This document shows positions 6,261-13,016 of a stretch of DNA of 15,442 nucleotides, in pieces; the stretch's first letter is position 1; the number at the start of each line of letters is the position of its first letter. The stretch is from NCBI GenBank assembly GCA_035765755.1, contig DASTWW010000175.1, positions 1 through 15,442 of the forward strand, written 5' to 3'. Made by a program: the position numbers and the translations under genes. The notes beneath the pieces are model-generated. The model was given only the letters and a program-made list of their open reading frames with translations, ran no database searches and was not told the DNA's origin. This stretch comes from DASSKA01 sp035765755. GTDB taxonomy: Bacteria; Actinomycetota; Actinomycetes; Propionibacteriales; Nocardioidaceae.

Positions 6261-7577
6261 GTGACCACCAACCAGGCGACGGGTCCGTCCACCGCGCTGC
6301 TCACGGATCACTACGAGCTGACGATGGTGCAGGCCGCGCTGGCCTCCGGGAACGCCGGACGGCGCTGCGTGTTCGAGCTGTTCCCGCGCAACCTGCCGGA
6401 CGGACGGAGGTACGGCGTGGTGGCTGGCGTGGGCCGTGCGCTCGATGCTCTGGAGCGGTTTCGCTTCGACGATCCGGTGCTCGCAGGGCTGGCCGAGCAT
6501 CGCGTGGTCGACGAGCCCACGCTGGAGTGGCTCTCGACGTACCGCTTCGGCGGCGACGTCTGGGGCTACCCGGAGGGCGAGGCGTACTTCCCCTACTCGC
6601 CGCTGATGATCGTCGAGGCGAGCTTCGCCGAGGCCGTCGTGCTCGAGACGCTGCTGCTGTCGATCCTCAACCACGACTCGGCGATCGCTTCGGCGGCGAG
6701 CCGGATGACCTGGGCGGCAGGAGGCCGGCCCTGCATCGAGATGGGGTCGCGGCGCACGCACGAGGAGGCCGCGGTCGCGGCGGCCCGCGCGGCGTACATC
6801 GCCGGCTTCGACACCACCTCGAACCTGGCCGCCGGGCTCCGCTACGGCGTGCCCACCGCCGGGACCAGCGCGCACAGTTTCACGCTGCTGCACGACAGCG
6901 AGCGCGACGCGTTCACCGCCCAGGTGCGCTCGCTCGGGCGGGGCACCAGCCTGCTGGTCGACACCTTCGACGTCGCCGAGGCGGTCGCGATGGGCGTGGA
7001 GATCGCCGGGCCGGAGCTCGGCGCGGTGCGCATCGACTCCGGCGACCTGGGCGTGCTCGCCGCCGAGGTCCGCGGGCAGCTGGACCGGCTGGGCGCCACG
7101 CACACCCGGATCATCGTCACCTCCGACCTCGACGAGTTCTCCATCGCGGCGCTGGCCGCCGCGCCGGTCGACGGGTACGGCGTGGGCACCGCGCTGGTGA
7201 CCGGCAGCGGCTACCCCACCTGCGGGCTGGTCTACAAGCTGGTCGCCCGTGAGGTCGGTGAGGGAGCCGAGCGGCGGATGGTGCCGATCGCCAAAAAGAG
7301 CAAGGGCAAGGTCTCCGTGGGCGGCAGGAAGTACGCCGCACGTCGGCTGGACGACCGGGGTGTCGCGGACGTCGAGATGGTGGGCATCGGCGCGCCCCCC
7401 GAGGAGGGCAAGCTGCGGCCGCTGCTTGTGCCGCTGGTGCGCTCAGGGGAGGTCGTCGGGCGCGAGCCGCTGGCCGCCGCGCGGAATCGCCACGCGGAGT
7501 CCCGTGAGGAGCTGCCGCTGCCCGCGCGCCAGCTCTCCCGCGGCGAGCCGGTGATCCCCACCGAGTTCGTCGGCTGA
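6261..7577 (+). CDS. pncB: Nicotinate phosphoribosyltransferase
   Basis: Converts nicotinate and PRPP, with ATP, to nicotinate mononucleotide, the entry step of NAD salvage. Family landmarks in order: LLTDHYELTMVQAAL 13-27, CVFELFPRNLPDGRRYGVVAG 36-56 (read as two adjoining blocks), LLSILNHDSAIAS 132-144, GTSAHSF 201-207 with His205 as the expected autophosphorylated histidine, LLVDTFDV 231-238, VRIDSGDLG 256-264, and DGYGVGTALVTG 304-315 for phosphate binding. Length is 438 aa, usual for the actinobacterial enzyme. GTG 6261 is set by the -10 box 7 nt upstream; no ribosome site is present. It is divergent from clpS, as pncB1 is in M. tuberculosis, and it is followed 33 nt later by pncA, which supplies its substrate. 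The C-terminal region about 395-438 is Arg/Pro-rich and poorly conserved-looking. Confidence 0.95.
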   Translation: MTTNQATGPSTALLTDHYELTMVQAALASGNAGRRCVFELFPRNLPDGRRYGVVAGVGRALDALERFRFDDPVLAGLAEHRVVDEPTLEWLSTYRFGGDVWGYPEGEAYFPYSPLMIVEASFAEAVVLETLLLSILNHDSAIASAASRMTWAAGGRPCIEMGSRRTHEEAAVAAARAAYIAGFDTTSNLAAGLRYGVPTAGTSAHSFTLLHDSERDAFTAQVRSLGRGTSLLVDTFDVAEAVAMGVEIAGPELGAVRIDSGDLGVLAAEVRGQLDRLGATHTRIIVTSDLDEFSIAALAAAPVDGYGVGTALVTGSGYPTCGLVYKLVAREVGEGAERRMVPIAKKSKGKVSVGGRKYAARRLDDRGVADVEMVGIGAPPEEGKLRPLLVPLVRSGEVVGREPLAAARNRHAESREELPLPARQLSRGEPVIPTEFVG

Positions 7578-7597
7578 CCGGGGAGCCCGGACTCGGC

Positions 7598-7603
7598 TAG
7601 CCT
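7598..7603 (+). promoter_or_regulatory. -10 box of pncA (leaderless start)
   Basis: TAGCCT followed by 7 nt (all pyrimidines) and ATG 7611. There is no Shine-Dalgarno sequence in this spacer. It suggests pncA has its own leaderless transcript in addition to any read-through from pncB. Confidence 0.55.
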
Positions 7604-7610
7604 CCCCCTT

Positions 7611-8186
7611 ATGAGGCGTGCACTGATCGTCGTCGACGTACAGAACGACTTCTGCGAGGGCGGCAGCCTGGCGGTGCATGGCGGCGCCGAGGCGGCGTTC
7701 CGGATCGGTGAGCTGCTGCACCACTGGACCCAGCAGGATCTCAAGTCCCCCGACTACGCGGTCGCGGTGGCCACCCGCGACCACCACGTCGACCCGGGGG
7801 ACCACTTCAGCGACACTCCCGACTTCGAGCACAGCTGGCCGCGGCACTGCGTGGTCGGCACCGACGGCGAGGGGTTCCATCCCAACCTGGACCCTCAGCC
7901 GTTCGACGCGGTGTTCCTCAAGGGCGAGCGTGCCGCGGCGTACTCCGGCTTCGAGGGGCGTACGACGGACGGCACCGGCCTCGCCGACTGGTTGCGGGGC
8001 CACGAGATCACCGACGTGGACGTGTGCGGCATCGCCACCGACTACTGCGTGCGCGCCACCACCCTGGACGCGGTCAAGAACGGCTTCTCCGTGCGGTTGC
8101 TCACGCACCTGTGTGCGGGCGTGGCCCCGGCGAGCACCGAGGCGGCACTCGACGAGCTGAAGCGGGCCGGCGCCGTGCTGGTCTGA
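7611..8186 (+). CDS. pncA: Nicotinamidase
   Basis: Hydrolyses nicotinamide to nicotinate and ammonia, and would also act on pyrazinamide. It belongs to the cysteine-hydrolase (isochorismatase-like) superfamily. The catalytic triad is visible as Asp9 (VDVQNDF), Lys104 (VFLKGE) and Cys146 (GIATDYCVRAT). The metal site is Asp57, His59 and His65 in TRDHHVDPGDHF, plus His79 in SWPRHCVVGT; all of these except Asp9 are offset by 8 from the M. tuberculosis PncA residues as I recall them (Asp49, His51, His57, His71, Lys96, Cys138). The length of 191 aa matches the family. The neighbour pncB uses the product, so the pair forms the first half of the Preiss-Handler salvage route. In M. tuberculosis pncA is not next to pncB, so this pairing is a local difference. 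Confidence 0.95.
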   Translation: MRRALIVVDVQNDFCEGGSLAVHGGAEAAFRIGELLHHWTQQDLKSPDYAVAVATRDHHVDPGDHFSDTPDFEHSWPRHCVVGTDGEGFHPNLDPQPFDAVFLKGERAAAYSGFEGRTTDGTGLADWLRGHEITDVDVCGIATDYCVRATTLDAVKNGFSVRLLTHLCAGVAPASTEAALDELKRAGAVLV

Positions 8187-8233
8187 CGCACTCGTCGGAG
8201 GCACTCCCCCAAGCGCCGGCCCGAGCCGACGGC

Positions 8234-8794
8234 TCAGGTCCCTGCCGGTCGTGCTCCGCCGTGCGGGATCGCCGGCATGTGCAGCCGGCCGACGACCATC
8301 ATGGTCAGACCGTCCGTGAGCACCTGGATGCCGAGCATGATCCCGAGCAGCACGAACGACGCCGCGAACACGTTGAACAGCACCAGGAATCCCAGCAGTG
8401 CGGAGATCACGCCGGAGAAGATCATCACCCCGCGGTTCTCCGGCTCGTTGGCCGCGACCACCAGGCGCACGATCCCGCTCACCAGGAAGACCATGCCCAT
8501 GATCAGGGTCAGCGTGAACGCCGCCGCACCGGTGTGCGTCACGAACAGCAGCCCGATCACGGTGAGCAGGCCGCCGCTCAGCGCCGTGGACCAGAACCCG
8601 CCCTTGCCGATCCGGAACAGCGACGCCACCAGCGCCAGGACGCCGCCGATGAGGACGATCCAGCCGAGGATCATCACGGACAGCGCGGTGGCGAACGCGG
8701 AGTTGGCCAGGATCACCAGGCCCGCGATGAACAGCAGCGCGCCGAGCGCCAGGTCCCATCCGGTACGACGCCTTTCGAGGGTCGTCTGGGTCAT
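8234..8794 (-). CDS. HdeD-like (DUF308) six-helix membrane protein
   Basis: A small integral membrane protein of 186 aa with about six hydrophobic helices (roughly residues 13-31, 35-57, 69-86, 91-112, 122-142 and 145-165) and paired helix repeats such as LGALLFIAGLVILANSAFAT and FSGVISALLGFLVLFNVFAA, typical of the HdeD/DUF308 family. E. coli HdeD is linked to acid resistance, but the function of actinobacterial members is not established. The N-terminus is short and basic (TLERRRTGWD), suggesting a cytoplasmic start. ATG 8794 has a clear ribosome site GGGGAGG with a 6-nt spacer. The gene is convergent with pncA (47 nt apart, no convincing terminator) and divergent from the MFS exporter across the repeat region. 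Confidence 0.85.
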   Translation of the reverse strand: MTQTTLERRRTGWDLALGALLFIAGLVILANSAFATALSVMILGWIVLIGGVLALVASLFRIGKGGFWSTALSGGLLTVIGLLFVTHTGAAAFTLTLIMGMVFLVSGIVRLVVAANEPENRGVMIFSGVISALLGFLVLFNVFAASFVLLGIMLGIQVLTDGLTMMVVGRLHMPAIPHGGARPAGT

Positions 8795-8900
8795 TTCGAA
8801 CCTCCCCGAGCCGGACTCATCCCGGCTCTCGACCCACCCTCGTCCTCCGGCCGGCCCGCCGGATCATCCTCCGCGGATGGTTCCCCCCGCCGCCCCCGCG

Positions 8901-9018
8901 CCGTACCGATGTCGTGTCGCTACCGCGACCCATACGTCGCGGTATCCGTACCGACGTCGTGTCGCTACCGCGACCCATACGTCGCGGTATCCGTACCGAT
9001 AACGTGTCGAAAGCGCGG
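8901..9018. repeat. 45-bp tandem repeat with internal hairpins ahead of the MFS gene
   Basis: Two full 45-bp copies, 8901-8945 and 8946-8990, differ at a single base (T8910 against C8955). A third, decayed copy begins at 8991, keeping CCGTACCGA and CGTGTCG. Each full copy holds a perfect 9-bp inverted repeat, TACCGCGAC / GTCGCGGTA, around the loop CCATAC (8921-8944 and 8966-8989). At copy junctions CGGTA-TCCG-TACCG forms a second short hairpin (8940-8953). This explains most of the 243 bases between the divergent HdeD and MFS genes; 8795-8900 is C-rich and shows nothing else I can name. It could be a set of operators or an RNA structure. Confidence 0.85.
9000..9005 (+). promoter_or_regulatory. 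Possible -10 box of the MFS gene
   Basis: TAACGT lies inside the third, altered copy of the 45-bp repeat, where the two full copies have sequences without the TAA. Transcription would begin near 9012, giving a leader of about 25 nt with GGAG ahead of GTG 9038. No good -35 box is seen. Confidence 0.35.
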
Positions 9019-9037
9019 ATGGGTCGCGGAGACGGGG

Positions 9038-10303
9038 GTGCGGCAGGTGGGCTGGAAGGAGTCGTTCGCGCCGCTGCGCGAGCGCCGGTTCGCCTGGTAC
9101 TACGCCTCCAGCTTCGTGAACCTGTCCGGCTCGATGATGGCCGGGGTGGCGCTGACCTTCGCGGTCCTCGACCACATCAGCACCTCCCCGAGCGCCCTCG
9201 GCGAGGTGCTCGCCGCCCGGACGGTGCCGATGGTGGTGTTCCTGCTGCTCGGTGGCGTGATCGCGGACCGCCTGCCCCGGACGCTGATCCTGCAGGTCTC
9301 GAACGTTCTGTCCGCGCTGAGCCAGGGGCTGGTGGCCTGGCTGGTGCTCACTGACCATGCCCAGCTCTGGATGATCATCGTGCTGGAGGCCGTGAACGGG
9401 ACCGTCTCGTCGGTCAGCTTCCCGGCGATGGCCAGCATCATGCCGCAGCTGGTCGCCCGCGAGCACCTGCAGCAGGCGAACGCGCTGGTCTCCCTGTCCC
9501 GCGGCGGGCTCAGCGTGCTCGGCCCGACGGTCAGCGCCCTGCTGGTGGTCACGGTCGGCGCCGGCTGGGCGCTCGCGACCGACGCGGCAACCTGGCTCGT
9601 CGCCGCGCTGCTCCTGCTCGGCGTGCGGATCCCTAGCAAGGTGCGCACCGGGACGGAGGCGCCGCCGAACGCGCTGCGCGAGCTGCGCGAAGGCTGGTCG
9701 CTGTTCCGTTCCACGACGTGGCTCTGGGCGGTGGTGCTCGCCTTCGGCGCGCTGAACGCCATCCACACGGGCGCGTGGTACACCCTCGGCCCGGTGGTCG
9801 CCGAGCACACGATCGGCAGGCAGGGCTGGGGGCTGGTGCTCTCCGCGGAGTCGCTCGGCCTGGTGGTGATGACCGCGGTGCTGCTCCGCGTGCCGCTGAA
9901 GCGGCCACTGTTCACCGGCATGCTCGCGATCAGCCTGGAGACGGTGCCGCTGGTCGCCCTCGGCGCCGAACCGCGGCTGGCCGTGCTGATGGTGGCCACG
10001 CTCCTCGCGGGAGCGGGCAGCGCGACGTTCGGGATCGGGTGGGACCTGAGCATGCAGGAGCACATCGACGAGCGGATGCTGTCGCGCGCCTACTCCTACG
10101 ACGCACTCGGGTCGTTCGTGGCCATGCCGGTCGGGCAGCTGGTCTACGGCCCGCTCGGGGAGGCGTTCGGGTTCCGCGACGTGCTGGTCGTCAGCGGCAT
10201 CGCGTACGGCGTCGTGTGCCTGCTCACGCTCACCTCCCGGTCGGTGCGGAACCTGGAACGGGCGCCTGCGCCCACCGCTGAGCCAGCGTCGTCACGACCC
10301 TGA
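9038..10303 (+). CDS. MFS transporter (EntS/MFS_3-type exporter)
   Basis: A multi-pass inner-membrane protein of the major facilitator superfamily, probably a proton-driven exporter. From GTG 9038 the protein has 421 aa. It opens with the typical SFAPLRERRFAWYYASSFVNLSG, read here as SFAPLRERRFAWYY and SSFVNLSG, then helix 1-2 and MFS motif A, GGVIADRLPRTLIL at 72-85. The middle has SFPAMASIMPQLV and NALVSLSRGGLSVLGP, seen in the enterobactin-exporter-like MFS_3 group. GTG 9038 has GGAG 6 nt upstream. The frame stays open far upstream; an in-frame ATG at 8909 would add two 15-residue repeats encoded by the 45-bp DNA repeat, but lacks a ribosome site. The last 74 bases overlap the convergent DUF1697 gene. 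The substrate cannot be told from sequence. Confidence 0.87.
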   Translation: MRQVGWKESFAPLRERRFAWYYASSFVNLSGSMMAGVALTFAVLDHISTSPSALGEVLAARTVPMVVFLLLGGVIADRLPRTLILQVSNVLSALSQGLVAWLVLTDHAQLWMIIVLEAVNGTVSSVSFPAMASIMPQLVAREHLQQANALVSLSRGGLSVLGPTVSALLVVTVGAGWALATDAATWLVAALLLLGVRIPSKVRTGTEAPPNALRELREGWSLFRSTTWLWAVVLAFGALNAIHTGAWYTLGPVVAEHTIGRQGWGLVLSAESLGLVVMTAVLLRVPLKRPLFTGMLAISLETVPLVALGAEPRLAVLMVATLLAGAGSATFGIGWDLSMQEHIDERMLSRAYSYDALGSFVAMPVGQLVYGPLGEAFGFRDVLVVSGIAYGVVCLLTLTSRSVRNLERAPAPTAEPASSRP

Positions 10304-10811
10304 GGTCGCGGTTGGTACCGGGCGCGAGCACCTTCTTGAACGCCCCGAAGAACTGTGCGTCCGCCGTCGGGTGGTCCAGCCAGATGTGCACCGCGCGGCC
10401 GATCGCCACCGCGGACTCCCCCGGCTGGTCCCAGGCCTTGATGGCCATGGCCGCCTCCTCGCCCGGCTGGTCTCCCGGTTTGAAGAACGTGACGTAGCGC
10501 CGGTGCCCGGGCTCGGGCGAGCCGAACGGGGGCGGCAGCGCGATCGCGTCGTCGTACACCTGCCGCAGCTCGGCGGGGGTCAGCACGATCGCGGGTACGT
10601 CGAACCCGCAGCCGTCGGCCAGCACCGACTCGACGTGCCGCTCCACCTTCGCCGTCGACCGCATCGCGGTGCTGAACCGCACGTTGCCGGTCTGGATGTA
10701 GGTCTCCACCTCCTCCAGCCCGGAGCCGCTCAGATGGGCCCGCAGGTCCGCCATCTTGTAGACCCGCCCGCCCACATTGACCGCCCGCAGCAGCGCGATG
10801 TACCTCGGCAT
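10230..10811 (-). CDS. DUF1697 family protein
   Basis: A cytoplasmic protein of about 193 aa from the uncharacterised DUF1697 family. The family signature is the N-terminal PRYIALLRAVNVGGR, followed by KMADLRAHLSGSGLEEVETYIQTGN(V), the middle YVTFFKPG and the later ELRQVYDDA. No enzyme motif, signal peptide or membrane segment is seen. ATG 10811 places the first residues right before the conserved RYIALLRAVNVGG; in-frame ATG 10820 and ATG 10847 are also possible, and the last would extend the protein to 205 aa. The gene is divergent from the 10864 gene (53 nt between the starts) and convergent with the MFS gene, overlapping it by 74 bases. Function is unknown. Confidence 0.85.
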   Translation of the reverse strand: MPRYIALLRAVNVGGRVYKMADLRAHLSGSGLEEVETYIQTGNVRFSTAMRSTAKVERHVESVLADGCGFDVPAIVLTPAELRQVYDDAIALPPPFGSPEPGHRRYVTFFKPGDQPGEEAAMAIKAWDQPGESAVAIGRAVHIWLDHPTADAQFFGAFKKVLAPGTNRDLRVVTTLAQRWAQAPVPGSAPTGR

Positions 10812-10851
10812 GACGGTCATTGTGCCCGGCACCAGCGACCGGCGCATGCGT

Positions 10852-10857
10852 TAATGT
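10852..10857 (+). promoter_or_regulatory. -10 box of the 10864 gene (leaderless start)
   Basis: TAATGT followed by 6 nt and GTG 10864. There is no space for a ribosome site. It is the best -10 match in the region divergent from the DUF1697 gene and probably drives the 10864-fumarylacetoacetase pair. Confidence 0.5.
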
Positions 10858-10863
10858 CGGCGG

Positions 10864-11769
10864 GTGCCGACCGTTCCCGAACCGTTCCAGCGCCTGGTGG
10901 ACGACGCTGCGATCTTCCCGCCGGGCAACGCACCCCTCCCAGACGCGGTCGAGGCGCACGACGGACACCTCTCGTCGGAGCACGCGGGCCTGGTCGGCCC
11001 GTTCGTGGTCGACGACGTGCGGCTGCCCCGGCTCGGCGAGCTGACCGAGGGTCGGGCCGAGCCGCTGCCCGTGACCGTCGTGGTCACCGGCGGCGCGGGC
11101 GCCATCGGCCCCGCGGCCACCTGGGCGGCGCGCACCGCATCCCTGGACCTGCGCGGGCTGGAGATCGCGCTGCGCGACGAGGCGGACCTCGGCCACAACG
11201 CCCGCCGGGTGGTCACCGCGGTCGACCAGCTGGTGGCCGACGGCGTCGTCGAGGAGGACCTGCCGGTCTACGTCGAGCCGCCGGCGCTGCGCGGCCGTGA
11301 GCCGAGCCCGACCTGGCTGGCCGCGCTCGACGAGGTAGCCGCCATGGACCACCGGCTCAAGCTCCGCACCGGCGGAGCGGACGCTGATGCATTCCCCTCG
11401 GCGGCGGACCTGGCCACCTGCATCGGCGCCGCGCTCGACCGGGAGCTGCGGTTCAAGTGCACCGCCGGGCTGCACAACGCGCTGCGACACCGCGAACCGG
11501 AGACCGGGTTCGAGCACCACGGCTTCCTCAACGTGCTGCTGGCGACCCGGGCGTCGCTGGACGGCGCCAGCGAGGCCGAGGTGGCCGAGGTGCTCGAGCA
11601 CACCGACCCCGACGCAGTACGCACCGCGCTGCGGAAGGCCGGCGCGGCCGGCCTGGTCTCGGCGCGGCGCTGGTTCACCTCGTTCGGCTCCTGCAGCGTG
11701 CTCGAGCCGCTGGCGGACCTGTCCGCCCTCGATCTGATGACCCTGCCCACCGACTCGGAGACCCGATGA
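10864..11769 (+). CDS. Conserved-looking protein of unknown function, coupled to fumarylacetoacetase
   Basis: I do not recognise a named family. The 301-aa protein is soluble, with no signal peptide. Motif-like stretches are DDAAIFPPGNAPL (14-25), KLRTGG (166-171), FKCTAGLHNALRH (197-209) and GFEHHGFLNVLLA (215-227), with Lys166, Lys198, His204, His209, His218 and His219 as candidate active-site residues. Alternating strands and helices (PVTVVVTGG, LEIALRDEA, DLPVYVEPP, HRLKLRTGG, RFKCTAGLH) look like a TIM barrel, so an enzyme is plausible. Start GTG 10864 is set by TAATGT 6 nt upstream. Its TGA overlaps the fumarylacetoacetase ATG (ATGA), so the two are translated together and the product is probably tied to tyrosine/homogentisate breakdown. 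The specific reaction is unknown. Confidence 0.85.
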   Translation: MPTVPEPFQRLVDDAAIFPPGNAPLPDAVEAHDGHLSSEHAGLVGPFVVDDVRLPRLGELTEGRAEPLPVTVVVTGGAGAIGPAATWAARTASLDLRGLEIALRDEADLGHNARRVVTAVDQLVADGVVEEDLPVYVEPPALRGREPSPTWLAALDEVAAMDHRLKLRTGGADADAFPSAADLATCIGAALDRELRFKCTAGLHNALRHREPETGFEHHGFLNVLLATRASLDGASEAEVAEVLEHTDPDAVRTALRKAGAAGLVSARRWFTSFGSCSVLEPLADLSALDLMTLPTDSETR

Positions 11770-12998
11770 CGCTGCAGACCTGGGTGGAGGGGGCCGCCGG
11801 CTCCCTGCACGACGTGGACAACCTGCCCTTCGGCGTGTTCTCGCACGGCGACGAGAGTCCCCGGGTCGGGGTCCGCATCGGCGACCAGGTCCTCGACCTC
11901 GCACCGGTCGCGGCGAGCGAGATGCTCCAGGTCGCGCACGTCTTCGAGGCCACCGACCTCAACCCGTTCATGGCGCTGGGCCGGCCGGCCTGGGACTCGG
12001 CGCGCCGCTGGGTCACCGGCTTGCTCACCGACGAGACCGAACGCGGCCTCGTCGAGCCGAACCTCGTGCCGCTCGACGAGGTGCGGATGCACCTGCCGGT
12101 GGCGGTCGCCGACTACGTGGACTTCTACTGCTCCCTGGAGCACGCCAGCAACGTGGGCAAGATCTTCCGGCCCGACCAGGAGCCGCTAAAGCCGAACTGG
12201 CGGCACCTGCCCGTCGGCTACCACGGCCGGGCGGGCACGGTCGTGGTCTCCGGCAGCGAGGTGCGCAGGCCCTGCGGCCAGCGGATCGCGACGGGCTCGA
12301 CCGCCGGGTCCGAGCCACCCGCCCCGTCCTACGGCGAGTCGCGTCGGCTGGACATCGAGACCGAGCTCGGCTTCGTGGTCGGCGCGGCCAGCCGGCTGGG
12401 CGAGCGAGTGCCCGTCGAGGGGTTCGCCGACCACGTGTTCGGGGTGCTCGGCGTCAACGACTGGTCGGCGCGCGACATCCAGTCGTGGGAGTACGTCCCG
12501 CTCGGTCCCTTCCTCGGCAAGTCGTTCGCGACCACCGTCTCGGCGTGGGTGACCCCGCTGGCCGCCCTGGAGGCGGCCCGCGTCGACCTGCCCGGGCAGG
12601 ACCCGCAGCCGCTGCCCTACCTGCAGGCCGGGGAGCGCGCCGGCTACGACATCGACTTCGAGGTGGAGCTGAACGGTGAGGTGGTCGCCCGGCCGCCGTA
12701 CTCCGCGATGTACTGGTCACCGGCGCAGATGCTTGCGCACCTGACCGTCAACGGCGCCTCGCTGCGCACCGGCGACCTGTTCGCCAGCGGCACCATCAGC
12801 GGCACCGAGCCGGCGCAGCGGGGCTCGTTCCTGGAGCTGTCGTGGGGCGGCGCGGAGCCGTTCACCGCCGGCGGCCAGAAGCACACCTTCCTCGAGGACG
12901 GCGACACTGTCACCCTGCGGGCCACCGCCCCGGGCGCGAACGGCGGCCGGATCGCGCTGGGCGAGGTGACCGGGACGATCACCCCTGCCCGGCCCTGA
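11766..12998 (+). CDS. fahA: Fumarylacetoacetase
   Basis: Hydrolyses 4-fumarylacetoacetate to fumarate and acetoacetate, the final step of phenylalanine/tyrosine breakdown through homogentisate. The 410-aa protein has the N-terminal FAH domain (LPFGVFS and a VRIGDQVLDL stretch) and a full catalytic domain. DYVDFYCSLEHASNVGKIF gives the metal Asp119 and catalytic base His126; LDIETELGFVVG gives metal ligands Glu198 and Glu200; NDWSARDIQSWEYVPLGPF gives Asp232. These parallel mouse Asp126, His133, Glu199, Glu201 and Asp233. GTISG near the C-terminus also fits. ATG 11766 overlaps the preceding gene by 4 nt. No homogentisate dioxygenase or maleylacetoacetate isomerase is in the window. The 3' end is only 18 nt from the convergent diiron oxygenase gene. 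Confidence 0.96.
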   Translation: MTLQTWVEGAAGSLHDVDNLPFGVFSHGDESPRVGVRIGDQVLDLAPVAASEMLQVAHVFEATDLNPFMALGRPAWDSARRWVTGLLTDETERGLVEPNLVPLDEVRMHLPVAVADYVDFYCSLEHASNVGKIFRPDQEPLKPNWRHLPVGYHGRAGTVVVSGSEVRRPCGQRIATGSTAGSEPPAPSYGESRRLDIETELGFVVGAASRLGERVPVEGFADHVFGVLGVNDWSARDIQSWEYVPLGPFLGKSFATTVSAWVTPLAALEAARVDLPGQDPQPLPYLQAGERAGYDIDFEVELNGEVVARPPYSAMYWSPAQMLAHLTVNGASLRTGDLFASGTISGTEPAQRGSFLELSWGGAEPFTAGGQKHTFLEDGDTVTLRATAPGANGGRIALGEVTGTITPARP

Positions 12999-13016
12999 CG
13001 CGGCCGGCCCTCCTGG

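Noticed and set aside
5925..7103. 392-residue open frame containing ClpS at its C-terminus
   Set aside because: Everything before the GTG at 6236 is antisense to pncB with shadow-like composition; ClpS proteins are about 100 aa.
8187..8233. Terminator between pncA and the HdeD gene
   Set aside because: CGTCGG and CCGACG can pair, but the loop is over 25 nt and there is no compact stem or T-tract.
8901..8990. CRISPR-like array
   Set aside because: Only two to three direct copies with no unique spacers between them and no cas genes; it is a simple tandem repeat.
8024..9037. Long N-terminal extension of the MFS frame upstream of GTG 9038
   Set aside because: It runs through pncA in another frame and opposite the HdeD gene, is Arg/His/Gln-rich, and adds nothing seen in MFS proteins. 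Only the part from ATG 8909 remains a small possibility.
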